This document shows, one piece after another, positions 1-5,493 of a DNA stretch of 7,614 nt. The notes below the pieces were generated by a model. That model made no database searches and was not told the origin of the DNA. It saw only the letters and a list, made by a program, of their open reading frames with translations. The stretch spans positions 1 through 7,614 of the forward strand of contig OMIS01000063.1 of the NCBI GenBank assembly GCA_900299155.1. Direction: 5' to 3'. A program made the translations under genes and the position numbers. Numbering within the stretch: the stretch's first letter is position 1; each line of letters starts with the position of its first letter. Source of the stretch: a bacterium (GTDB lineage Bacteria > Patescibacteriota > Microgenomatia > UBA1400 > PJMF01).

Positions 1-122
1 ATGCATATCAAATTAAGAAAGTAGTATTGATAGTATTTGTACCAAAAAATACTGCTTACAAATAGATATACTAAATTTCAGCAAATTACAAGGTGGAGTA
101 CCCAGTGCACAGGAAAATTATT

Positions 123-503
123 TTAATTTCGTTGTGCTTTTGAGTGGGAAGTAGCTTTACTTAAGTTCTTCTGAACACGATATATGGTGATCTTCTCTAG
201 TAAGTCGTACGGTATATCTCCAGTAAGTGAGAACTGAATTGTACCCTTTGATGTTTTATATTTTTTCAAATCTTGTGCAAATTCTTCAATTGCCTCAGCC
301 CCAGGATAAAATCCTATGTGATGCTCGTACCCAGCAAAATGTACTAGATTGCCATTAAGTTTGAAGGTAGGTATACCATATGCAATCGCTTCAGATGCTT
401 GTGGCGCTATTTTTTGAATGACTGCTCGCACCTGCTGCAAAATACTCTGAACTTCAGGCGGGAAATTATGAATGTATTCATCAATATTTTTGTATTTTTG
501 CAT
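123..503 (-). CDS. DUF1801 / YdhG-like (frataxin-fold) protein
   Basis: A 126-aa protein with the pattern of the DUF1801/YdhG family. The N-terminal half reads as paired helices (residues 7-40, ending in EAIAYGIPTFKLNG). A short strand carrying LVHFAGYEHHIGFYPG follows, then a GTIQFSL segment and the C-terminal IPYDLLEKITIYRVQKN helix. All of these are family hallmarks and the length is normal. Bacillus members (YdhG/Fra) have a frataxin-like fold and have been linked to intracellular iron delivery. Whether this copy does the same cannot be read from the sequence. It is probably soluble and cytoplasmic, with no signal peptide or membrane segment. It starts 11 bp after the stop of the upstream SRPBCC gene on the same strand, without a clear Shine-Dalgarno site, so it is probably the distal gene of a two-gene transcript. 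Confidence 0.9.
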   Translation of the reverse strand: MQKYKNIDEYIHNFPPEVQSILQQVRAVIQKIAPQASEAIAYGIPTFKLNGNLVHFAGYEHHIGFYPGAEAIEEFAQDLKKYKTSKGTIQFSLTGDIPYDLLEKITIYRVQKNLSKATSHSKAQRN

Positions 504-514
504 ACCAACATTTA

Positions 515-934
515 TTAGGCATTTTCTACATGCTTTTTGAAGTTATTGAGAATTGACTGCCAACCAGCTTGCTGCATTTCTCTAGAATGTGTACCTTCAG
601 GGTCAAATGTCTCAATTACTTGGACGCCTTCTGGGACTTGGATAAACTCCACTTTCACATGTCTGCCATTGGGCATATCGTACTCAATTACAGATTCATT
701 TTCTACCACTACATAGGTGCCGGTAAAATCAAAACTTGTACTTTTATCTTTGGCTGCCATTGTAGTACTAAACTGTCCACCCACTCGTAAATCATTGGTT
801 GCAGCTGGAGCTTCCCAATCGTCTGAAGCAAATGCCCACTGCATAACATGTTCTGGCTGATTCCAATACTGCCATACTTTGGTAAGCGGTGCAGCGATAG
901 TAGTTTTTACAGTAATAGGTTGTTGTTTTTCCAT
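515..934 (-). CDS. AHSA1-type SRPBCC domain protein
   Basis: A 139-aa single-domain protein of the AHSA1 branch of the START/SRPBCC helix-grip superfamily (COG3832-like). The opening ITVKTTIAAPLTKVWQYW strand and helix is typical. It is followed by a GGQFSTTM segment, a FDFTGTYV strand, central strands around VKVEFIQV and VQVIETFDPE, and the closing long helix QAGWQSILNNFKKHVE that caps the ligand cavity. Family members bind hydrophobic small molecules or act as accessory factors. The ligand here is unknown. A modest Shine-Dalgarno sequence AGGGA (943-947) lies 8 bp upstream of the ATG. It sits 77 bp downstream of the VOC gene and 11 bp upstream of the DUF1801 gene, so it could head a small operon or continue the VOC transcript. 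Confidence 0.92.
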   Translation of the reverse strand: MEKQQPITVKTTIAAPLTKVWQYWNQPEHVMQWAFASDDWEAPAATNDLRVGGQFSTTMAAKDKSTSFDFTGTYVVVENESVIEYDMPNGRHVKVEFIQVPEGVQVIETFDPEGTHSREMQQAGWQSILNNFKKHVENA

Positions 935-942
935 ATAGTATT

Positions 943-947
943 TCCCT
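943..947 (-). promoter_or_regulatory. Probable Shine-Dalgarno site of the SRPBCC gene
   Basis: On the minus strand AGGGA lies 8 bases before the ATG at 934. It is a moderate match to the anti-SD sequence. It is worth noting because most other starts in this window lack any such site. Confidence 0.4.
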
Positions 948-1011
948 GTATTTATTAAATAATTTGCACAATAGCCGTCTTTTAAATGCGTCTATATCTA
1001 TGTCCTACACA

Positions 1012-1917
1012 TCACTCACCAGCATATGCACTTTCAAGTGCAGCAATATCAAATTTTTTCATTTTCAGGAATGCTTGGGTTACTCGCTGTACTTGTTCAG
1101 GAGTACCTTCACTCATCATCTTATTCATACTGCTTGGCGTAATTTGCCAGGAAATACCAAACTTGTCTTTGAGCCAGCCACACTGTTCTGATTCAGGCAC
1201 AGCACTTAATTTACCCCAGAAATAATCAATCTCTTCTTGAGAATCACAGGAAACCACAAATGACGTAGCTTCACTGAATGTGAACTCATGCATCATACCT
1301 CCGTCCATAGCCGCAAACCATTGACCTGCAAGCATGAAGTCAGCATACATCACAGTACTTTGAGGATCAGGTTTTGCTGCTGCAGGATACTTCGCCACCA
1401 TACCAACTTTTGAGGTATTAAAAATTGAAGTGTAAAAATTGATCGCTTCTTGCGTCTTACCAGTTCTTTCTTTGGTAAATAATAACGATGGCACAATAAA
1501 TGGTCGCTGCTCGCCTTCTGGATTGGCCAGCATCAGCTGCCAAGAGACTCCATACTTATCTTGTACCCACCCGTACCATTTGCTGAAATCATATTCTTGC
1601 AATGGCATAAGTACAGAACCACCCTCAGATAATTTTTCCCACAGTGTGTTTATTTGTTCCCGAGCATGCGGATGCGTAGTTTCAGTAAAATTGAGCATGA
1701 ATGAAATAGATGGATTGATCTTAAAGTACGGACCAGCACTGATGGCCATAAATCTATAGCCTGCAATTTCAAATGATACATGTGCTGCATCACCTGAAGG
1801 AGTGTCATGCAAGGTTTGTGGAGTATCTGCATGAGCGTTAGGAAAAACCTGCGCATAAAACTCTGCTGCTTGCTGCGCTTCTTTGTCAAACCAAAGGTGA
1901 GGGATAATTTTTTGCAT
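1012..1917 (-). CDS. Two-domain VOC (PhnB / 3-dmu-9_3-mt-like) protein
   Basis: A 301-aa protein built from two tandem vicinal-oxygen-chelate domains, residues about 3-130 and 141-290. Domain 1 opens with KIIPHLWFDKEAQQAAEFY and closes with GWVQDKYGVSWQLM. Domain 2 opens with PSLLFTKERTGKTQEAINFY and closes with GWLKDKFGISWQIT. The matching closing motifs show an internal duplication. This is the PhnB-like family, often annotated as '3-demethylubiquinone-9 3-methyltransferase', a name that does not establish that activity. A C-terminal helix carries EQVQRVTQAFLKMKKFDIAALE, also typical of the family. The protein is probably cytoplasmic. The substrate is unknown; relatives include glyoxalase-like and antibiotic-binding proteins. 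The gene ends in TGA. A possible start-proximal promoter lies directly upstream (see the separate entry). Confidence 0.93.
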   Translation of the reverse strand: MQKIIPHLWFDKEAQQAAEFYAQVFPNAHADTPQTLHDTPSGDAAHVSFEIAGYRFMAISAGPYFKINPSISFMLNFTETTHPHAREQINTLWEKLSEGGSVLMPLQEYDFSKWYGWVQDKYGVSWQLMLANPEGEQRPFIVPSLLFTKERTGKTQEAINFYTSIFNTSKVGMVAKYPAAAKPDPQSTVMYADFMLAGQWFAAMDGGMMHEFTFSEATSFVVSCDSQEEIDYFWGKLSAVPESEQCGWLKDKFGISWQITPSSMNKMMSEGTPEQVQRVTQAFLKMKKFDIAALESAYAGE

Positions 1918-1924
1918 GCTATAT

Positions 1925-1930
1925 ATTCTA
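1925..1930 (-). promoter_or_regulatory. Possible -10 box of the VOC gene, leaderless-type
   Basis: The minus strand shows TAGAAT, with CTG directly before it, ending 7 bases before the ATG at 1917. No convincing -35 box is visible. The position resembles the four 6-base examples elsewhere in the window, but the match is weaker. No Shine-Dalgarno site precedes the ATG. Confidence 0.35.
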
Positions 1931-1988
1931 CAGATCTACTGTAAGAAAAATGTAGGAAATTCTAATTTAGTATAAAGACACCTTTTAA

Positions 1989-2522
1989 TTAAAACGGATA
2001 ACCCTTGAGGCCTTGAATACCCTTCAGAACAGCTACCTCTCCCATAATAGGATAGACATGGCCACTCAATAAATTTGAGATAAAATCATAGACTTTTCTA
2101 TTGCCCATACCAAAGATACTCATGTCTACTTCTTGTTCTAAATCCTCATCAGAAAGTGTCTTCACATATGCTTCAGTCTCTGCAAATACGGCAAGCGCAT
2201 ATGCACGAAACTGCTCGACATCAATCTTCACACTACGCAGCCACTTTGGGTACTCTACCTCCCAATCAGTGGGCTGCACCGCACTAGCTCCAGTTTTGTC
2301 CTTAAATGTTGTTTCAAACAATGGTGCAGATTTTTTTAAGAAACCATGCAAAAACATATCTTCAGAAAAAACTAAATGAGCATAGGTGCCTGCAATGGGG
2401 TTGGCGGTGCCAACAGGTTGGAAATGTGCCACTTCAGTAGTTACACCATCCATAGTCTGCTCTAACGTTTTGTGTGCAGCTTCTAATTGATTCAGGAGGA
2501 TTTGTGTTGCGAGTGATTTCAT
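1989..2522 (-). CDS. DinB-like four-helix-bundle protein
   Basis: A 177-aa protein of the DinB/YfiT superfamily. Helix 1 carries LATQILLNQLEAAHKTLEQTMDG. Helix 2 carries the first candidate metal ligand, H49 in GTYAHLVFSED. A middle helix starts near YPKWLRSVKIDVEQF. The last helix reads SGHVYPIMGEVAVLKGIQG and ends in GYPF, the usual C terminus of one DinB subgroup. Metal-binding members have HxxxH in that last helix; here H155 is present but the second position is I159, so a full His triad is not seen. Known relatives are metal-dependent thiol transferases or are uncharacterised. The internal start at 2522 was chosen over an in-frame ATG at 2624. It begins exactly at the conserved domain, has a -10 box six bases upstream and avoids overlapping the divergent gene. 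The 34 extra residues of the longer form are not family-like. Confidence 0.88.
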   Translation of the reverse strand: MKSLATQILLNQLEAAHKTLEQTMDGVTTEVAHFQPVGTANPIAGTYAHLVFSEDMFLHGFLKKSAPLFETTFKDKTGASAVQPTDWEVEYPKWLRSVKIDVEQFRAYALAVFAETEAYVKTLSDEDLEQEVDMSIFGMGNRKVYDFISNLLSGHVYPIMGEVAVLKGIQGLKGYPF

Positions 2523-2528
2523 GAAGCT

Positions 2529-2557
2529 ATTGTAGCAGTAAGAAAAACAAACTACAA
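2529..2557 (-). promoter_or_regulatory. Promoter of the DinB-like gene, leaderless-type
   Basis: The minus strand shows -35 TTGTAG (2557-2552), a 17-bp spacer and -10 TACAAT (2534-2529). TGC directly before the -10 makes an extended (TGn) -10 box. Six bases separate the -10 from the ATG at 2522, so the expected transcription start falls on the A of the start codon. No Shine-Dalgarno site is present. Confidence 0.6.
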
Positions 2558-2568
2558 AACCTGACTCC

Positions 2569-2597
2569 TTGTAGATGCTGTCTTCATTTGCTATTCT
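2569..2597 (+). promoter_or_regulatory. Promoter of the membrane-protein gene, leaderless-type
   Basis: -35 TTGTAG (2569-2574), a 17-bp spacer and -10 TATTCT (2592-2597). TGC directly upstream of the -10 forms an extended -10 box. The -10 ends six bases before the ATG at 2604, and the intervening ATCAAA contains no ribosome binding site. The -35 hexamer is identical to that of the divergent DinB promoter. Confidence 0.58.
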
Positions 2598-2603
2598 ATC
2601 AAA

Positions 2604-3464
2604 ATGTCTCGAGAAGAAACTCATTCACATATACTTACTGAACAAATTATTCCACTTTCACTAACGATTGTAGTTTTTGCTGCATGTGTGGCTCTGTTGT
2701 ATGGTGAAATTAATTTGCTTAATAAATTTGTCATTGCTCGAGAACATATCTCTATCAAAATTCGTTTTACAGATATTTTAGTGGGTTTAACAATTTACTT
2801 AAAAACTTCAATTGATTTTGCCATTTTCATTGGGCGTTTGATGTCTAAGTACCCTGGTTGGAAAAATAGAATCATGATTGAGATTGGCACTGCACTCGGC
2901 AACGCAGCAGGCACAATATTAATTTTATTGATTTGGGATATTTTTAGAGAAGTAAAAGCACTGATGGCAGCAATGATCGTTGTTGCAGCATTAGTGTTGT
3001 TTAGATTAGCTGAAGAAGGATTAGATCACGTTAAAGATGACCGAGGTAATTATCAATTTAGGTTTCTCGGTTTCGTACAACTTTTTGAGTCTGTCTTATC
3101 ACAATTCAACCGACTTGTAGCTCCAGTTCTTAATAAACTTGTGCCACACACTTCACTAGGTGATTCAACACATAAAAGTCTACTTGGTTTGTTTTTGCTT
3201 TCATTTACTATTCCGTTTATTTTGGGCTTAGATGATTTCGCTGGCTACATTCCACTCTTTAATGTTGTTAACGTCTTTGGCTTCGCGACTGGTGTATTTT
3301 TGGGGCATATGATACTTAATATTTTGTTGTTTATCTCTCCACGTAAAACAATCAGTGCAGTAAAAAATGCATTTATTTCTTTCCTAGGAAGTCTCGCATT
3401 TGTAGGCTTGGGTTTGTGGGGTTTGTATGAAGCTGCCAAGTTAATTGGATTTGGGCCACATTAG
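2604..3464 (+). CDS. Multi-pass membrane protein, possibly LysE/CadD/TerC-like
   Basis: A 286-aa integral membrane protein with about seven hydrophobic segments, near residues 14-34, 54-77, 90-113, 117-134, 193-213, 216-243 and 256-280. A polar, charged loop (135-190) splits it into two halves. Each half holds an acidic residue inside a membrane segment in a similar setting: KTSIDFAIFIGRLM (D71) and ILGLDDFAGYIPLF (D210, D211). Segment 3 carries an acid and glycines (EIGTALGNAAGT). Such duplicated halves with buried Asp resemble the LysE, CadD and TerC transporters that export cations or amino acids, but I see no diagnostic family signature. Transport of an ion or small solute is therefore a guess. 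The gene is transcribed divergently from the DinB gene and convergently with the YdeI-like gene, and stands alone as a transcription unit. Confidence 0.85.
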   Translation: MSREETHSHILTEQIIPLSLTIVVFAACVALLYGEINLLNKFVIAREHISIKIRFTDILVGLTIYLKTSIDFAIFIGRLMSKYPGWKNRIMIEIGTALGNAAGTILILLIWDIFREVKALMAAMIVVAALVLFRLAEEGLDHVKDDRGNYQFRFLGFVQLFESVLSQFNRLVAPVLNKLVPHTSLGDSTHKSLLGLFLLSFTIPFILGLDDFAGYIPLFNVVNVFGFATGVFLGHMILNILLFISPRKTISAVKNAFISFLGSLAFVGLGLWGLYEAAKLIGFGPH

Positions 3465-3487
3465 TTTTCACTCCAAAGAGTAACTAA
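3461..3487 (+). terminator. Possible hairpin terminator between convergent genes
   Basis: The stop codon of the membrane-protein gene lies inside a stem-loop. The outer arms are TTAGTT (3461-3466) and AACTAA (3482-3487). The inner arms ACTC and GAGT enclose a CAAA loop, and a 3-base bulge sits on the 5' side. No T-tract follows on either strand, so it is not a classic intrinsic terminator. Its place in the 46-bp gap between convergent genes is what suggests a transcription-end role. Confidence 0.3.
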
Positions 3488-3510
3488 GCAACCCTTGTGA
3501 TTTTATGTAT

Positions 3511-3816
3511 TTATTTAGCTTTTTTACTGAGAATATATTTTATAGAAGGACTGATTTCTTTATCTGTTCTGTGGATACAGCCAATCCAACAACACGGTCT
3601 GCGCTTGCCTTCCTTTAATTGTTTGCAAACACGAGCGACGTGTTCACTGCGTGTCTCTTGTTTTTTAACTGAGATCGTCCAGCAAATCCATTCGTTACGC
3701 GCCAACGGAGTTAGGTTCTCCCACAATTCTACAGCTTTACTGTCATTGGACAGAGCTTGCTTCAAATCAGTAGGGAGCTGATGCACTAATCCACCAGATA
3801 TATTTTTTTGAGCCAT
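3511..3816 (-). CDS. YdeI/OmpD-associated-like (OmdA) single-domain protein
   Basis: A 101-aa protein matching the helical C-terminal domain of YdeI/OmpD-associated proteins. It has the usual LPTDLKQALSNDSKAVELWENL helix pair, then LTPLARNEWICWTISVKKQETRSEHVARVCKQLKEGKRR. It continues into a cysteine-rich GKRRPCCWIGCIHR stretch (residues 70-83) and a basic tail. Longer relatives also carry an N-terminal DUF1905 domain, absent here, so this is the short, stand-alone form rather than an obvious truncation. The YdeI name comes from bacteriocin or peptide-resistance phenotypes in enterobacteria; the biochemical role is unknown. It starts divergently from the GLUG-repeat gene, with an extended -10 promoter six bases before the ATG and no Shine-Dalgarno site. 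Confidence 0.85.
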   Translation of the reverse strand: MAQKNISGGLVHQLPTDLKQALSNDSKAVELWENLTPLARNEWICWTISVKKQETRSEHVARVCKQLKEGKRRPCCWIGCIHRTDKEISPSIKYILSKKAK

Positions 3817-3822
3817 AGAAGT

Positions 3823-3831
3823 ATTGTAACA
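3823..3831 (-). promoter_or_regulatory. Extended -10 promoter of the YdeI-like gene, leaderless-type
   Basis: The minus strand shows TGT followed by TACAAT (-10 at 3828-3823), a perfect TGn extended -10 box. It ends six bases before the ATG at 3816. No good -35 hexamer is seen at 16-18 bp, which is usual for extended -10 promoters. Confidence 0.55.
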
Positions 3832-3875
3832 GAACTAAAATTTCAACCGCAGTATGCTAATTGTGCACCAACCAA

Positions 3876-3881
3876 TACTAT
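3876..3881 (+). promoter_or_regulatory. -10 box of the GLUG-repeat gene, leaderless-type
   Basis: TACTAT lies exactly six bases before ATG 3888. No clear -35 or TGn is present, so the call rests on the -10 match and on the same spacing as three other promoters here. A weak GAG (3882-3884) between the box and the ATG could instead act as a minimal Shine-Dalgarno site. Confidence 0.42.
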
Positions 3882-3887
3882 GAGAAT

Positions 3888-5375
3888 ATGATGTATATGC
3901 CAAATAAAATGCACCTTATACAAGGTGCGTTCTTTACAATACTTTTGATCGGGATTGTATCTTTTTTTCCGCAGCATGCTGTGGCATTTTCAGGTACGGG
4001 CAGTGGCACCAGCGGATCTCCATACTTCCTTACAACCTGTGCACAGCTCCAAGAAATCAATAATGAGTTAACAGCATATTACCAACTTGCTAATGATATT
4101 GATTGCAGCGGCGGGGCGTTTGATTCGCTTGCTCCCAGTACTGGTTTTTCAGGTACTTTAGATGGTCATGGCTATACGATTTCTCATTTGGAAATATCAA
4201 TATCAAATGGTTATGCAGGTCTTTTTTCATTTACAGCTGATGGGGCGGTCATAAAAAATCTCAACTTACGAGATGGATCTGTTACTGCTGGATCTAGTTC
4301 ATACTCAGCGAGTTTTGTAGGTGCATCTTCAGGGACACTCACGATTTCAGACTGTTCATCCACCCTCACAAATATTGGAGAATCTGCATCAGGAATTGTT
4401 AGTCTTGTAAATGTAGGCGGCACACTCAATATAACTCGGACATACTTCAGTGGTGCTATTGATACAACATGGATCTACGGAGGTGGACTGGTAGGTATTG
4501 GGAATGTTGGCTCAACACTAAATATATCTGATAGTTATACATCAGGAAATTTTACTTTTGATACATATGGGGGAGGACTTGTAGGGCGGATGGCAAATGG
4601 AACTATAACGAGCTCTTATAGTAGTGCAGTTATAGTAGCAGATGGTGGATATAGTGTGGGTGGATTGGTGGGCTATATATCAGCAGGTACAGTGAGCAAC
4701 TCATTTTTTGCAGGATCAGCGACAGGGACTTCTAGTCCGATTGGAGCAGTATTCGGTTATAGTAACGGTGATTTTCCTAATGTATATTTTGATGAATATA
4801 TCTCACTGACCACTGCGTGTTCAGGAGCTGGCAGCGGAACCTGTATGGCTGTAAATGCTGCAAACAGCACTCCTTCATATTTCAAAAATAACAAAGTAAA
4901 TCCCCCACTAAATTCCTGGAATTTTGCAGGTGTTTGGAAAACTACTTCCAGTTATCCTGTTTTTGGAATTGAGCCCACTGCTGTTCAAAGTAGTGTTACT
5001 CCACCAACCCAATCTACTAATAATACAGTACCGACACCTCCTGGATGTACGGACCAGGCTCCAGAAAATGCACCGCAACTTTTTCAAATAACTGCAAAGA
5101 GAAATCAGGCTACGCTGTATTATGTGCCTGCTAAAGGCAGCAAGAACTACTATATAAGCTTTGGTTATACGCCAGGTGATCAGCGGTTTGGAATTGAAGT
5201 ACCTGCATCGGATTCAAATGGGGTGAATAGCTATACCATTGATATGCTAGCACCAGCCACTTCATACTACTTTACGGTACGCGGCGGCAATGGCTGCATG
5301 CCTGGTTCGTGGAGTAATTCACTCAAGGCCACAACTACTAAAAATAGTTCCAAGTCAAAAGCATATTATCTATAG
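3888..5375 (+). CDS. Secreted GLUG-repeat / fibronectin-III-like surface protein
   Basis: A 495-aa exported protein. Residues 1-33 form a signal peptide: a short basic start, hydrophobic LIQGAFFTILLIGIVSFF, and an AVA cleavage site before FSGTG. The mature N terminus has the pattern common before GLUG repeats (SPYFLTTCAQLQEINN, then YYQLANDIDC) with two cysteines likely to pair. Residues about 90-290 hold beta-rich repeats of 29-31 residues. They start with T-[LIV] near 150, 179, 210, 239 and 268 and contain GGGLVG or VGGLVG, and they probably form a beta-solenoid. A Pro/Thr-rich linker (about 365-390) leads to an FN3-like domain (about 394-484) ending SYYFTVRGGNGC...SNSLKATT. There is no C-terminal membrane segment or LPxTG motif. 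An in-frame TTG at 3861 would add nine residues, but ATG 3888 fits the -10 box and the signal peptide better. Adhesion or cell-surface binding is inferred from the family. Confidence 0.88.
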   Translation: MMYMPNKMHLIQGAFFTILLIGIVSFFPQHAVAFSGTGSGTSGSPYFLTTCAQLQEINNELTAYYQLANDIDCSGGAFDSLAPSTGFSGTLDGHGYTISHLEISISNGYAGLFSFTADGAVIKNLNLRDGSVTAGSSSYSASFVGASSGTLTISDCSSTLTNIGESASGIVSLVNVGGTLNITRTYFSGAIDTTWIYGGGLVGIGNVGSTLNISDSYTSGNFTFDTYGGGLVGRMANGTITSSYSSAVIVADGGYSVGGLVGYISAGTVSNSFFAGSATGTSSPIGAVFGYSNGDFPNVYFDEYISLTTACSGAGSGTCMAVNAANSTPSYFKNNKVNPPLNSWNFAGVWKTTSSYPVFGIEPTAVQSSVTPPTQSTNNTVPTPPGCTDQAPENAPQLFQITAKRNQATLYYVPAKGSKNYYISFGYTPGDQRFGIEVPASDSNGVNSYTIDMLAPATSYYFTVRGGNGCMPGSWSNSLKATTTKNSSKSKAYYL

Positions 5376-5410
5376 TTAAAATTTATATCGTTATACTTTT
5401 CTCGAACTAT

Positions 5411-5435
5411 TTTAATGCAACTTAGTTGCATTAAA
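5411..5435 (+). promoter_or_regulatory. Perfect palindrome, operator site 1 (possible terminator too)
   Basis: A perfect inverted repeat with 12-bp arms (5411-5422 and 5424-5435) around one central base; the core is ATGCAACT-T-AGTTGCAT. Its right arm contains the -35 box of the downstream operon. It is followed by TATTTTTTT (5436-5444), so as RNA it could also fold into a hairpin with a U-tract and end the upstream GLUG transcript. The shape is typical of a site for a dimeric winged-helix repressor (for example MarR-like), but the factor is not known. Confidence 0.7.
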
Positions 5436-5454
5436 TATTTTTTTGTAGTATACT
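5426..5454 (+). promoter_or_regulatory. Promoter of the orphan two-gene operon
   Basis: -35 TTGCAT (5426-5431), a 17-bp spacer that includes a run of seven T, and -10 TATACT (5449-5454). The expected start is near 5461, giving a leader of about 33 bases. The -35 lies inside palindrome 1 and the start site inside palindrome 2. Confidence 0.6.
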
Positions 5455-5475
5455 TAAAGCAACTAAGTCGCATTA
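5455..5475 (+). promoter_or_regulatory. Degenerate second palindrome, operator site 2
   Basis: A second copy of the upstream palindrome core: AAGCAACT-A-AGTCGCAT (5457-5473), with 8 of 10 pairs complementary across 5455-5475. Its centre (5465) is 42 bp from that of site 1 (5423), about four helical turns, so both sites face the same side of the DNA. It covers the predicted transcription start. Confidence 0.6.
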
Positions 5476-5484
5476 TTTAGCAAC

Positions 5485-5490
5485 GGAGGA
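5485..5490 (+). promoter_or_regulatory. Strong Shine-Dalgarno site
   Basis: GGAGGA ends three bases before ATG 5494. It is the only strong ribosome binding site in the window and fixes the start of the first orphan-operon gene. Confidence 0.8.
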
Positions 5491-5493
5491 AGT

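Noticed and set aside
32..53. Hairpin AGTATTT / AAATACT near the left edge
   Set aside because: Seven AT-rich pairs with an 8-base loop and no T-tract; expected by chance in AT-rich DNA. I see no gene in positions 1-122.
1439..1759. Plus-strand ORF inside the VOC gene, and similar antisense ORFs elsewhere
   Set aside because: These lie wholly opposite well-supported genes, have no start signals and show no protein family features.
1983..1994. Palindrome TTTTAATTAAAA at the end of the DinB-like gene
   Set aside because: Pure A/T sequence spanning a TAA stop; likely incidental and with no flanking terminator features.
2523..2624. Longer DinB-like ORF beginning at ATG 2624
   Set aside because: The additional 34 residues are not family-like, they overlap the start of the divergent gene, and a promoter with correct spacing sits inside them.
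3861..3887. TTG start giving nine more residues to the GLUG protein
   Set aside because: It would lie upstream of the -10 box, adds a polar stretch before the signal peptide, and has no ribosome binding site.
4300..4750. Possible DNA tandem repeat or CRISPR-like array in the GLUG gene
   Set aside because: The periodicity is at the protein level (29-31 residues) with divergent codons; there are no identical DNA repeats.
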